Positions 24,401 through 36,299 of a DNA stretch of 64,000 nt are shown piece by piece. The notes under the pieces were generated by a model. That model saw only the letters and a program-made list of their open reading frames with translations. It made no database searches and was not told where the DNA came from. The stretch covers positions 11,691,001-11,755,000 of the forward strand of contig OY540817.1 of NCBI GenBank assembly GCA_961205875.1, in the 5' to 3' direction. Both the position numbers and the translations under genes were made by a program. Each line of letters starts with the position of its first letter. The first letter of the stretch is position 1. This DNA is from Sialis fuliginosa. Taxonomy: Eukaryota > Arthropoda > Insecta > Megaloptera > Sialidae.

Positions 24401-25166
24401 ATAATTGTGAAAGTTACTTAAAAATCGGTTTAGTAGTTTTCGAGACACAAATTTTTAAATCTATCGATGCACAAATTGCAGAAGTTCAAAATATTTACAT
24501 GATGCAGACATAAATTTAATAATTTTATATGTGGGTATTATTATCAGAAATTCAGATTGAAAATGCATGTACGTATATAAATGTACAATTATGTAGTACA
24601 GTCGTCAGACAATTTCCTATAGGGGTGGCGCCAGAAAAAAAAATGTTGGAGTACATTTTTTTAAAGAAATTGGTAAATTCTGATGTAAAGATCATGGCAA
24701 TAACTTTCCTTCCTTTCAAGGGGGGGTGCATAACTTTCTAGGGGCTTACAAAGCTGTTAGTATTAGGATAAAACAGGTTTTATAAATCTTAAAGCTGATT
24801 AAATTTCGAACAAAATAATGTTTAACATTTTTTATATACTTACCATAAATAGTTATTGAAATAGAGATCGCGAAAAAAATCATTTAGCGACGTCTAGTTT
24901 GGAAACCACGACTAAAATGTAAGTGTAGAGTTCCGTTCAATCACTGTGTTTAATATGTCTTTCATTGAATTTTAAGTTATAATACAGAAAATAGTACCCA
25001 AAATAATGCAATCTATCTTTAAAAATGTTTGTAAGCACTCAAAATTCTAGGTATTACAAATATTTAAGGAAAATTATTCATGTTTTTTAACGACCACATA
25101 GAAGACCTTCTACACCGAATTAAAAAAATTTAACTAGGAATCTATAGAACGTTTAATGCCCTAAAT

Positions 25167-25497
25167 CCGGCCTGCACAACTCAAAATGTAAGGCGGGCGT
25201 AATACTTTATGAAAAATTCTGTGGACCGAAAGAAAATAGGACAGGGGGAAAAGCTATTAAGAAAATAATAATAATAAAGAATATTTATTTTATCTGATAA
25301 AAATAATAATAAATGTATTGATTATTTAAAAATGAAATAAATATTTATATTATTTTTCTGTGTATACCTTTCGTAATATTATAAATAAATAAACTAGGGA
25401 ATATTATTTTTAATTTATAATATTACGAATTTTTACTAAAGTCTTCGCGGGTCGCAAACTGGGTGCTGGCGGGCCGCATGTATGTTGTGCAGGTCTG
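25167..25497. mobile_element. hAT-like non-autonomous element with perfect 8-bp duplication CCCTAAAT
   Basis: Ends CCGGCCTGCACAAC and GTTGTGCAGGTCTG are inverted with two mismatches. CCCTAAAT occurs directly on both sides (25159-25166 and 25498-25505). The edges are GC-richer (GCGGGCCGCATG), the core is AAT-rich. 331 bp, no transposase. Confidence 0.88.
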
Positions 25498-25656
25498 CCC
25501 TAAATAATGGTTTCTGTTCGACTGCGGTTTTTTAAAATTGTTCAAGATATAGGTAAACATTTAAAGCACATAATTTAAATTATAATTATCCCAATTGCAT
25601 TAAAAACAGTGTATAGTAAAAAAATTTGTTATGAAAATTTGTCTTTATATATTTAC

Positions 25657-26680
25657 CTATAACTTGAATAAAAAGTTCTCCTATATGTCGACAATATTGT
25701 AAACTGAAACCAATTACTCGTTTTTTGTATCGAATAGCTATTGTTTCACAAATATCGTCGGTTGCTTCATAAAATAACAATGTTGAAGTTAAATTGATTC
25801 CTGAGAGTATTGATGCTATCAGAATTTGAAGTCCCTCTTTTAGAAGTATAGAATTTAAAAAACTTCACACATTTCTTAGTCAAAACGTTCTATTTGATTA
25901 CATCCTTGGCACTTTACAAAAATGGTGGCCGCCAGCGCTTGGACTTTGCCAAGCAGCGTCGTTTTTTTTTTTTTATTGAATCACATATAATAGATTTGCA
26001 AGGTCGAAGTGCTGACGGACACTGTTTCTGTAAAGTGCCAATGCTTAAGTATCAAACAGTGGGAAAGTAATTAAATATAGTAAATAATGCTTTATTATCT
26101 GTTATATGTTTTGTGTTAAGAAAATTTATAATCTCCATATTTATTTATTTTATATTCTGTGCAACATTATTGTGATTGAGATATCTGAATGACAAACATT
26201 TGCTATGACACCTCTAGACGGTTATGTTACAATCACTCCCAGCTCATTATTGCAACTGCAACAGTTTGTCATCCTTGAATAAACTAGTAAATTGCATATC
26301 ATATGCATACATTAATATAATAGGCTTATAACGATAGCAAAATTTTTATGAATTTCCAGATTTAATTTTTATTTATCCTGAATTATACATATTTATAATA
26401 ACAACGAAACTTGACCAATATTTTACCTGTCTTGACGGTAACATACACATATAATTTTTTGTGTGCACCTAAATCTAACTAACCTAACTAAACCTAACCT
26501 AATCATTCCTCTCTTTTTATTATAAATAAAACAGTTACAATTTTCGATGTTCACCTATTAATATATGGACCTCTCAAAACAATAATAGATAAAACAAATA
26601 TAAATTCCGTTTACTTTTAGACAAAAATAAGCGAAACTGTATTTCAAAATGAATAAATTAAAAATTGGGACTTACATCAT
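25657..26680 (-). other. Weak candidate for a two-exon gene of unknown function
   Basis: On the minus strand an ATG at 26678-26680 is followed at once by a strong donor (GTAAGT). A 197-nt open segment 25657-25853 can be joined in frame and ends at a GTAAAT donor. It would encode about 66 residues with LQILIASILSG, LLFYEATDDICETIAIRYKK and HIGELFIQVI. I do not recognise the family. The acceptor at 25854 has a poor pyrimidine tract and I found no convincing next exon, so this may be chance or a decayed gene. A TTAA-type MITE would lie in its intron. Confidence 0.2.
25905..26044. mobile_element. TTAA-type MITE, diverged copy 2
   Basis: The right half (ATAATAGATTTGCAAGGTCG, TTTCTGTAAAGTGCCAATGC, then TTAA) matches the element at 23821-23988; the left arm CCTTGGCACTTTACAAAAAT is more worn, and a T run replaces part of the centre. 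Confidence 0.65.
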
Positions 26681-27050
26681 TTTCTATTATTACAACAAAA
26701 AATTCCAAATAAAAACACTGCAATTGAACGTGAAATCTCTATACGCATTCTCTACGTTTGACAGAAACCAAAAACTATTTATTTTTGCCGCCTGGTGGCG
26801 TTAGGATTATTGCTATGCTGTTGAACGATGCGAGGGGAACTAAACAAACAGCGAGAGGGGAAATCATGTGTGTATGCTAACATTATTTTACTTGCCTTAA
26901 CGGTATCATACACACATGATTATTTTTGTGCACATCTATGGCACAGTACTTTTCGAATGATATAAGTTTCATTCGTCTCCTTTTATAATAATTAATAAAA
27001 AACGTTCGACAATTTTCGATATTCACGTATATTAATATAAATATTACAAA
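26424..27050. repeat. Two direct copies of a repeat (family F)
   Basis: ACCTGTCTTGACGGTAACATACACA...TTTTTTGTGTGCAC at 26424 recurs as CTTGCCTTAACGGTATCATACACACATGAT...TTTTTGTGCAC at 26888, each followed about 80 nt later by CAATTTTCGAT(G/A)TTCAC. The first also holds CCTAACCTAA. No ends or target duplication resolved. Confidence 0.5.
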
Positions 27051-27311
27051 TCATTTATTACAAATATGAAATATTAATGTTGATATCATTAGTGTGGATT
27101 TTCTAACTTAAAAGAATATGCTATAAATTTAATTGAGTTATAACTTATAACAACAATTTGTTTTTAAAATAATTGTATTGTATAGTAACCCTACCGGATT
27201 AGGTATAGTCGCGGATCAAGAATTTTGTATTATTAAAGTTTTCTATAAAAAAACATGCATCGTTTATGTAAAATAATTTGAATCAATAAAAAAAAACGTA
27301 GATCAATTAAT

Positions 27312-27639
27312 GGCTGATTCTCAAAAAAAATCTAAATTGTTGTCCTTTCTGATTTCTATAAAACGAGATCGAAAATTAAAGTTAATGAGATTATCTTATG
27401 AAACTACATCACTAGGTGTACCAAAGTGATCATTCCCTCACTAATACACTAAGCTATCATATCCTCACTTTTGAATTTTTGTTTTAACCCTCTTTAAAGT
27501 CAAAAATATTGGGGACCACTATAACCCTTCAGAAAATTACCCTATGTTTTATTATATTTACGAAAGAAATTGTACATTATTAAAAAAAAAAACCACAATA
27601 AAACAAAATCATTTTTCTACTTTTTTTTGAGAATCAGCC
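27312..27639. mobile_element. MITE with GGCTGATTCTCAAAAAAA ends
   Basis: Left GGCTGATTCTCAAAAAAAAT and right TTTTTTTTGAGAATCAGCC are perfect inverted repeats for about 18 bp, and TAAT lies directly on both sides. 328 bp, no reading frame. The superfamily is unclear. Confidence 0.75.
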
Positions 27640-28059
27640 TAATATTTTTTTCAAATTGGCTATCCTCCACCGAGACTCCATCGCAATCGTCTTCTTACCG
27701 TGTTTTACGATAAGTATATTTCGTATTTTGTATATATGTATGTATACGAGTATTTGAGATTTCCAAGAACGCAAAAACAATATTATCGATAAAAAATAAA
27801 TGACGCATCAAAGGAAGTCGTATTTTACGAATTCCGTTTACTATAGGTAGATAAAAACAAAAGGTAACATTTTTTCTGAGAATTGTATATTTGTTCTTAC
27901 ATTATAAAATTCTGTGAAATATTTACATGAGAAACGCTGGATTAACTTATTTGTTGGAGAATTCTAATTAATGCTAAAGTAATTATCGAAACTTGATACA
28001 GAAAAATTGTGCGTAATTTTAAAACTTATACTTAAATATTAAATACTTATATTTAAAAA

Positions 28060-28711
28060 ACATCTGCCAAGTAAATGCACAGTACTTCCTCGTGCTAAAT
28101 TCACCAAAGATAATTAATTATTGAACATTTCAATAAAAACTGATGCTCAGATAAATTGCTTAGAATTGGTTAATCATTTATTTTTTATACAATTTTACTA
28201 AAAAATATTAGTCCGAAATTTTTCTTAGGACGCACCTGATTATTTTTTCGTATATTTTTAATTTTTTGACAATTTCAATCTGAATCTAAATTTATGTAAA
28301 CGTCTAAAAAACAAAAAACGATTTTTCAAAATAAATTGAGATAAATTATGCTCTACAAAAAATATTCTATGAAATTTTTACGTAACATGTGTCATTCTTG
28401 AGATATCTTGAAAAAATAAATATTTTGGGATGTCACTCCTTATACACGATTTTGAAATGGGACCGTCCTCAAGTCAGACCCAACCATCCGACCAAGTTGC
28501 AACAATATCGGTTCAGTGGTTCATGAGTTATGCGTGTGACAAGAATTCAGGGGACAAACACACACACAGACGGACAGACAGAAAGACACGGAACGAAAAG
28601 TGTTTGTCTTGACGTGAAACGGAATGATCAATTTAAAATTTTGAAACATTTTTTGTCTCAATTTGAAACGATCACAAAGCTTCTCGTATCTTCGATATTG
28701 CGAGGAAGCAA
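28060..28711 (+). mobile_element. Dispersed element family A, copy 4
   Basis: Full-length relative of 9223-10035: head CAAGTAAATGCACAGTACTT, middle GGACGCACCTGATTATTTTT, block GGTTCATGAGTTATGCGTGT, GACA-type repeats and tail TCTTCGATATTGCGAGGAAGC. It lacks the 20-bp tandem array of copy 1. Confidence 0.7.
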
Positions 28712-29413
28712 AATATAAATATTCCCAAGACAATGCAAAATAAAAATCAAAGCAGTGTGATTTAAAAACAACAACAATTAAATTGTATTTATTTATTTAT
28801 TTATTTATATAACATTAACTTTGATTTTGATTAATTATTATTTTAAGTTGATAATATTATGTTTCCATTATATAATGATACATTTATCTTGTCAAAAGAT
28901 AAATTATTTTGTTACAATAATGTGAGAAAAAGAAGAGTATTTTCATATAATTGCTTTATTGTATAAAGAAATAAGTAATATTAATAATATTTCATGGTTT
29001 ATAAACATAAATCATTTCAATGGTTAAGCAGAATATTTTTTTCAATTTAAAAAAAACATATAAACAATAAAAATAAATACAGTAGTTACTCAAACGTATT
29101 AAAAATATAAAATGTATTGTATTTGTTCAAATAATAAATCGTGCATTTAATATCAATATTTGATGGAATTTTGTGTTTTTATGTAACTATATACATAACA
29201 TAAAAGCTTTACATAAAATATGTAGCTTATTATGATAACAAACAGCGGTGTCTTAAAAAATTCATGCGTCAGAATTTTGATTCATTTTTATATTATTTAC
29301 AAGCATTTTTTTGCATTGCGAGCATTTTTTGGGTGAAATTGGGTGAATGCAAACCTCATCGTTATTATTGTATATTCGATATCTTGCTAATTTTTATTAC
29401 ATAGTTGTATAGT
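28712..29413. other. No gene seen (AT-rich intergenic)
   Basis: Only AT-rich sequence with a short TTTA tandem near 28788-28806. No reading frame, hairpin or element end stands out. Confidence 0.5.
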
Positions 29414-30236
29414 AGGGGGAGTTGGGGAGCGTTCATACATTTTTTATAAAATATAAATTAAAAAATAAAAATAAAACAAAAGTTGTTTTCACTACAAGTT
29501 TGGTCCTTTATACATAATATAACAACATTATTTGAGAGAAATTGCCATATCTAAGTATGAATTTTATGTTATGAAAAAAAAAACAAACTGAATTAAACCA
29601 CCCCGACCACAGGGACCCATAATACACGTGTCGGGGAGGAATAATACACATATAAAAAAAGTTAGTTCGAAGCACAGTAACATAATATTATTCATACATC
29701 TTAAAGATAGTACTAATATAGATCATAACAAAAAATATTAAACCTCTGAAAATTAAAAAAAAATCATACAATTAATACTCAAAATAAAAACAAATTATAA
29801 ATATAGATTGTGATGACTGAATAGCACATATAATAATTTTATTAAATTAACCAATTAACCAAATCATTGGTCGGTCATCAGATCGGTACAAATGAGAAGA
29901 TCGGATGGTTCCATCAGTATTATACATTACCAAACCTCCCCATTTTTATTGTATAAACGTTCCCCGAGTGAAAATTTTATAAAATTGTATGTTTTGAAAA
30001 GATTGGCAATATAGAAAAATGAAATCAACATTACAAACAAATAAATGTAACTGTTATACGTATAAAATAACACAATTTGTTACTGTTTTTGAAGCATTTT
30101 CGACAACGCACCAAAATTACTCCACACATTGAAAATGAAAAATGACCATCAAGATGACAATTGAAAGATTTAAACTGTTGATATGTTGTTACGTAGTTAC
30201 TTATTAATCCATCTGTATGAACGCTTCCCTTATTCA
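29414..30236. mobile_element. Inverted-repeat element with GGGGAGCGTTCATACA ends
   Basis: Left GTTGGGGAGCGTTCATACAT is mirrored by ATCTGTATGAACGCTTCCC near 30213-30229, and a third partial copy (GTATAAACGTTCCCCGAG) lies inside at about 29950. Roughly 820 bp, no coding capacity, target duplication not visible. Confidence 0.6.
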
Positions 30237-30312
30237 GTTTCCTATCCTGTAAAAATAATTTTACTTGGCTTTTTTTTGGGAATAAATACTGTATAATATT
30301 TTAATATTATTA

Positions 30313-30627
30313 TACAGTAAAACTACGTTATATCGCTCTTGAGCGAATCGAATCAAAAACACGTTATAAACGGGATAGCGCAATAGGCGGGAAATAAATA
30401 AGAAAATAAATATATTGCACAACAAATGTTGAGAAGTTGATTTGAAAAATGTCGACAAAAGATTTTCGTTGTCAACATAAACTTTTGCGCGTTATAGACG
30501 AGATATGTAAGCGTTAAAAACGGGAATATTTGTATATTAATTTGTATCGGGGTCGGAACCTTGGCAAAAGTGCATGATACACGGGAAAGCACTATAAACA
30601 GGAGCGTTATATTGAATTTTCACTATA
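30313..30627. mobile_element. TA-flanked pogo/Tigger-like MITE
   Basis: Left CAGTAAAACTACGTTATATC and right GCGTTATATTGAATTTTCACT are imperfect inverted repeats flanked by TA, with several ACGTTATAAACGGG/GTTATAGACGAG internal echoes. The style matches CAGTGAAACCTCGATATAACG-type pogo derivatives of insects. No transposase. Confidence 0.65.
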
Positions 30628-31047
30628 ATTATTTTATTTTCATAAATAATCCTACAATACAATTCTGTGTGCATTTATTTTTAACCTTCGTCACAAGGTG
30701 ATGTAATAATGCTTCTTACAATTATCACAAGCTACTTTTTGGAAATTAAGATCAGTTCAAATATAACGAGTAAATATTCAGCTCGAACGTGCGAAATTTG
30801 AAATTAATTAACATGTACAGAACTGTTCGTAGATTGGCGAGCTCATTAAATAATTGGTGTAGATGCTAAATTGTGTTGAAATAAATTATTTGTAAAAACC
30901 ATGTTGTTTATTTGAAAGATATAATATTTACTAAATTTTAGTTCGTATTTAATGAATAATGTTTATTTTGGTGTGATTTAGTACGATGATAATGAGTTGA
31001 GAGTACTTTTAAGTTATAATAGATTTAGGATATTTAATTTGGGCATA

Positions 31048-31573
31048 AGGTACTGGCATCAGTCTTGGGTCATACCTCAGTGTTGATCACTCGTTTAAGA
31101 AAATGTAGGTACTTATTAAATTATAAATATTTGTTGATATTTGATTACTACCATTTCTGAATATTAATCTATATACATTTAACTGTCTTACAGTGTGATT
31201 TGATGACAATCGGCCAATAGGTGTCAAAATGGTGGACATTTAAACTAGTTATTAGTGTAATCTATTTATTAATTATTATATTATCATAGCATCTGCTTTA
31301 TATTGTTTCAAAATTTACGATTCTTTATTTTATAACTTTTGTGTCGTAGTACTTATCATTTTGTAATCAATGGTCCATTACTGGAGAAAAACCATAAACA
31401 AAATAAAGGTTATAATTTAAAAAAAACATATTTATGGTAATTAAATTGATTTAATAAAGATGTACTTGTTTTATTAGTAACATGAGTTCATGAGAATGAA
31501 AAAACAGAAACCCATCAATCTCAAAACAGAGTGTACTTTGCTCTTAAAGCGGTTAAGACTAGTGGTAGTACCT
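31048..31573 (+). mobile_element. TA-flanked MITE family D, copy 1
   Basis: Ends AGGTACTGGCATC and GTGGTAGTACCT are inverted and flanked by TA. Similar throughout to 43044-43612 (shared GTGATTTGATGACAATnGGC, CCAATAGGTGTCAAAATGGT). No reading frame. Confidence 0.75.
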
Positions 31574-31579
31574 TATTTT

Positions 31580-32620
31580 GATGTTTACGATAAAATATAT
31601 TAATTTCTGTCTGACCTGATATTTTCTACAGATTAATTAATTAAGACTGGGTAAGAAATAATAGTGAAAAGGCTACAGCTTTCGCAAACTATCTTGCAAA
31701 AGATTTTAACCTTTTCAAATTACAATTTCAGTAGAAGAGTGAAACCAATACACAAATCCTAGAATTACCTTTGCAACCTGATTTGCATATTAAAAATTAA
31801 ATCAAAAAAAAGGAATATTACAGATTTGAGTGAAATAAAAATATATTGTTTAAATTACAATACAATAAGTAATGTATCATTGAAAATATTTCAAAATCTT
31901 CATATATATCGAGGGTTCGATTTAAAAAAAAGATTATTTGAAATATATACTTTTAAAAATATCGATCTTGTCTATAAATTAATAACGAATTAAAAATTGC
32001 AGCAGTTTACATTTCTATTGTTTGATGAAAAAAATAGTAATAGAAAATTACTAATTAAAAAATGTAATTATACATTAAAAATCCAATATATCTAAATCAA
32101 TAAATTGACATTCTAATGAACTAAAAGAACTAGAAGAACGAACTAGTTCATTAAAGACCACTGAACTATAGGGAGCGCTCTCTGTCATGAACTAAAATGC
32201 CCAACTCTACCTACTGTTTATGATAACGTTTCTCTCCAATCTCTCGGCACCCTCGTGTTATTTTCAAATTAGAATATAATATTATAAATATTGTTGTTAA
32301 ATGTTAACAAAACATACCCTTATTATATTTTAGTCAATTGATTAATTCTATTGGGGAAATATGATTTCCCAATACTTCACGCTATACCGGTCACTGACTG
32401 TGAAGCAATCTGAACCTTGAAACCGCATATTTATTTATTTATTTGTTTTTTATTGTACTGTATACAGATATGCGTACACCCGATAACAAAGTAATTTACT
32501 AATAATCATTTATTTGCATCTGTATAGCGTGAAAACTAGTTACATGTGAGTCATACAATTTCATTTGTGAAAGATAAAGATAAATGGTTTAATCCTGGGA
32601 TTGCAGTGATAAGTCATTTA
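31580..32620. other. No gene seen (AT-rich intergenic)
   Basis: Nothing supported here: no long open frame, no matched inverted repeats, only AT-rich sequence with CTAGAAGAACGAACTAGTTC, a small imperfect palindrome near 32130. Confidence 0.45.
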
Positions 32621-32627
32621 TTAAACA

Positions 32628-32840
32628 GTGGCGGCTAGTTGTATATCTTTAGAGGAAAATGCTAGATGTTCGAAGTTATTAAATGACATAATAACGAAAA
32701 AAATTGACCATTAAATATCGTACCTCCTCTAAAGTTAGATCATTTTCTTCTACGATTTCAACCAGAGGAGGTCAGGATGTTATAAAAGTATGAAAAAACA
32801 AAAACATTAATAGCAGCCCCCCCTCCCGGAGTTATTAATT
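32628..32840 (+). mobile_element. Fragment of a CAGTGGCGGCTAG-type element
   Basis: CAGTGGCGGCTAGTTGTATA at 32628 resembles hAT-like termini elsewhere in the window; CCTCCTCTAAAG and a CCCCCCCTCCCGG run follow within 200 bp. A matching right end was not found. Confidence 0.35.
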
Positions 32841-33049
32841 TTTAGTTTAAAAATTGTTTAGTTTTGAAGATAAGAATTAAAAAAACTAATTTAAGCTCTA
32901 TCTAAAAATAAATTGTTTTGTAATTTTGACTATTTATTGTAGATAATGTGCATAAATGGTCTTGAATCCTCATCTGCTATTGAGTAGGTATCTAGCAAAA
33001 TCTTCGGTTTAATATGCAATAAAGGTGGTGGAAACTGGAGTCATAAGTA

Positions 33050-33420
33050 GAGATTGGAAAAATAGTTGTTATTTTCAATGAAATAGTTACTAGTTGAATT
33101 TTTTTCGGAAAATAGTTGGTAAATAGTTTTTTTACGATTTAATAATAATTAGTGCAAACGAAGCAGTAAAAAGTGTCGCAAATAGTTTAAAAATAGTTGG
33201 AATGGTAGTTGCAAATAGTTGATTTCAAATTGTGCTTTCAGGGTTTATAATACCTGATCCCCAAGTCCTAGGTTATCTAAAAATTATGTATACTAACGTT
33301 CCGGCGAAACTCTCCACCATTTATGGCGTATTGCCTTCGAAATCAGCTACTCAGTCATTCATACCATGTTTTAGCTCTATATATGCGTTACAGCTTCTGC
33401 TAGATGGTATTTGTTAGAAT
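33050..33420. repeat. AAATAGTTG-rich tract followed by an unexplained GC-richer segment
   Basis: From 33050 to 33225 the words AAATAGTT, GTAGTTGCAAATAGTTG and GGAAAATAGTTGG recur irregularly. From 33240 to 33417 a less AT-rich stretch stays open on the plus strand for about 60 codons after CTTTCAGG, with IPDPQVLGYLKIMYTN in it. I recognise no family; it may be an element fragment. Confidence 0.3.
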
Positions 33421-34068
33421 ATTAATAAAATTGTGTCACGAGCGTGACTCGTCGTGATCGGGTATGAGTAAAATAGTTTAATTCGTGAGTATGATTGATC
33501 GTGATGTATTTTCTATAGTCGTGCATGATTAAGCGTGAGAACAAAAATAAATTTGTGAGTTTTAATAACTAATGTGTTTTTCAAATAAATTCATCAAAAA
33601 TATTAAAGGATAATTTTTAAAAAGCAAATTTTCAAACAGTTATATCTCAGCGAAAAATGATTGAATTTGCATGATCCAAAGCTCATACGTAAGCTTGTAC
33701 TTTCTAGTTTTTGAATCAAGAGGTCAATAATTTTTATCATCCTCCTTTGAAAGCGTAAAATTTTTGTAAAAATTTTTTTACGAAAAATTCAATGAAAGAG
33801 TTAAAAGCTTGTTTTTTTTTGAAAATACGTTTTTTCATCTCCGTATGATTTTTTTAAACACGTTATTTACTGTTAAAGTAAAAATAACACTTTTGACTTT
33901 AAACTATTGTATATTCTGAAATAATGATTGCACAATAATTGGCTTGATATCATTAGAAAGCCGAAAGTATCCTCTTTAAAATGCTTCTATACGTTTTTGT
34001 AAAGGAAATTTACTCCTTTCATGATTTTTATTTTTAAAACATGTAAAAAAAACAGTATTTTCTCATTT

Positions 34069-34126
34069 TTTAGTTATCTGGCCATCATTTTTTTATTTTT
34101 AACAAAATGATGGCCAGATAACTAAA
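34069..34126. repeat. Near-perfect hairpin with about 23-bp arms
   Basis: TTTAGTTATCTGGCCATCAT is followed after a short T-rich loop by ATGATGGCCAGATAACTAAA. The arms match without a mismatch over at least 22 bp. The size fits a small RNA hairpin or a cruciform. Confidence 0.85.
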
Positions 34127-34656
34127 CTTTAAATGCAGGCGTGTTGTTTTTAGCTAATAGTGTCCCAAAAAGCTACCCAAAATTGCAAGTTGCTGTGATT
34201 TTTTTTCTTCATGTTCACAGCTGTCAAATGTTTGTATAATATACTTGTATTTTTTATTATTATTTAACAGTTTGTAGAATAAAAGTTTATAATATGCTAT
34301 AAACATTTTATTTATAAAATTAATTCATATCATATGACTTGCGATAATAATATTTTCTGCGCATATGTACATAAACTTGTAATAAAGTCAATGTTCTTGC
34401 ATTAAGTAAAAGCCTGTCTCACGTAACTGTTTATATTTGACGTCACTTTTTGTACCTTTGTTGGGATTTCCCGCTTTGAAAGTAAATGTATGCATAAAAA
34501 GATTAAAGAAAAGAAAATATGTTAAATATATGTATAGTGTATTCAATACACAGGATGTTGAAAAAAGATCGGTAGGTACTCTAAAATAAATCGAATATTG
34601 AATATTCGATTGATTTGACTTGAAATCATCTATAGTATTTATCTAATTGTAAGTAA

Positions 34657-34792
34657 AGCCTTGGTAATTAATACGTCGTTTCAACAGACGCTTCGACCTT
34701 AAAAATCCAAACCGTATACATGAATGAGTCTGGTATTTTATCCACCATCGCGTTTCGAAGCGGTCGCTGAAACGATGTTTTATTTGCCAAGG
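34657..34792. mobile_element. MITE related to the TTAA-flanked family, copy 3
   Basis: Left AGCCTTGGTAATTAATACGT and CGTTTCAACAGACGCTTCGA face right TCGAAGCGGTCGCTGAAACG and TTTATTTGCCAAGG. TTAA follows the right end; the left flank is worn. 136 bp. Confidence 0.7.
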
Positions 34793-34799
34793 TTAATTT

Positions 34800-35985
34800 G
34801 TTTAAGTAATTTATCCGAAAGAAATTTTATTCGAATGGAAAATAAAGATAATTGTGTACCACTTTAAATTCAGTAAATTGTTATACCCAGCTATATACAA
34901 ATATTCATTTTAATATAGTTTTAATTTAAAAACTGCAAACAAACAGTTGCAGTTACGATTTAATATCAAGAGATTGATTTTGTAGAGGATAAAATTATTT
35001 TTAAAACAAATATTTGTGTTTCGTTCGGCGTTTAATAGATTATGAAAAAATTAACATGCAAAACAGGCAATAAAATACAATAAATTATTTCTTAGTTCAG
35101 CCTCTATAGCTATAATTTAAAGTAAAAATAAGTTTTAAACTCGCGAGTAGCTTCCCAATAGTGTCTAGTTAAATCGTGATTTTTTTGAAATTTTTTTATA
35201 AACTGTTGAATACCGATATTAAATGTTAGGTATATACATATAAAACCGAGGTAAATTGCGACATTTTCAAAAAACTTCATTTTGGTCTCGAGTTTTGAAC
35301 GACTTTCACTCCTGAACTATTAATTTTACTTATAAACCGAAGAATAATTCTTATAGGAAATTTTCTTATTTATAAAATTGATTCTGTTCATTTTTGCTCT
35401 ATTTTATATTGTTTTCATTGCATCGACGATTTAAGCATAACCGGCACTCAATTTTTTTTGTTTTTATTTTTTTAAATGTATTTTCCGAGGGCCTACAGCC
35501 TTACATTTTTGATATTTTATTAAGGGCATAATTTGCCATCGATTGGCGCTAAAATAATCGAGGCGAATATTAATTTCATTTAAAAATCTAATTTGATTGG
35601 TCTAATAAAATAAATAAAATTAATTAAAATTATTTCAAGTTCCAAAATTGATGGTAAACTCACATTAAATAGTCAATCTTATTTATGTTTTACTGCATAC
35701 TGTATCGTATTTCAAATAATAATGTTCTGAAATAATTGGTATGCAACAAAACTAACTTGAATGTAAAATTGCAGACATTAGATATAATGTAAAGCCAACA
35801 ATCATACAATATTTTTTTTTATATTTGTACTATTTGTACACATTAAAAAGAAGTCCGTGAAAATAAAATAATTAAACCACTTTTGATACATTTCGCTTTG
35901 TTCATGAATCTTTGAATGGACCACATATGAATTATCTTGATCAACAACTAAAAAGACGAGGGAATTTCTTTCACAAAACTGTTGA
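34800..35985. other. No gene seen (AT-rich intergenic)
   Basis: No supported reading frame, inverted repeat or known element end; AT-rich sequence only. Confidence 0.45.
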
Positions 35986-36174
35986 TCTGAGTGGCAATGG
36001 CATAACCAGCGGGAGGACAAGGGGGTCTGCATTTCCGAGTGCAGTGGTGGAAACAATGAGAGGACAATATACATATTCGTTTGTTAAAAAAAGCTTTTCT
36101 AGTAGTCTAGCCTAACTTTTAATGGCAGCACAAAAAAACTTTCTTCCCTTAAAATAATTTTTTGCTACGCCACT
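35986..36174. mobile_element. Possible small CAGTGGCG-type element
   Basis: The right end GCTACGCCACTG at 36163-36174 is the exact complement of CAGTGGCGTAGC seen at 22168. The left side has GAGTGGCAATGGCATAACCA and AAGGGGGTCTGC near 35990. The interior is less AT-rich than the surroundings. Left boundary uncertain. Confidence 0.45.
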
Positions 36175-36299
36175 GCGGAAAAAGAGCAATCCGGCCGGCA
36201 AAAACTTATCTATATCGTCATTATTTAAACGTTCTATAGCTTATACAACCAGATTTACGTGTAAGTCATGTGTGATGGAAAAACACATGATTAAATTAA

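Noticed and set aside
24841..24905. A further minus-strand exon (strong GTAAGTATA donor at 24840) following the 25657-25853 segment
   Set aside because: It would reach a stop after about ten codons, and its upstream edge reads like a hAT terminus (GTGGTTTCCAAACT).
28521..28733. Open frames on both strands across the GACA-rich part of family A
   Set aside because: Low-complexity translation of the repeat; the same frames are broken in the other copies.
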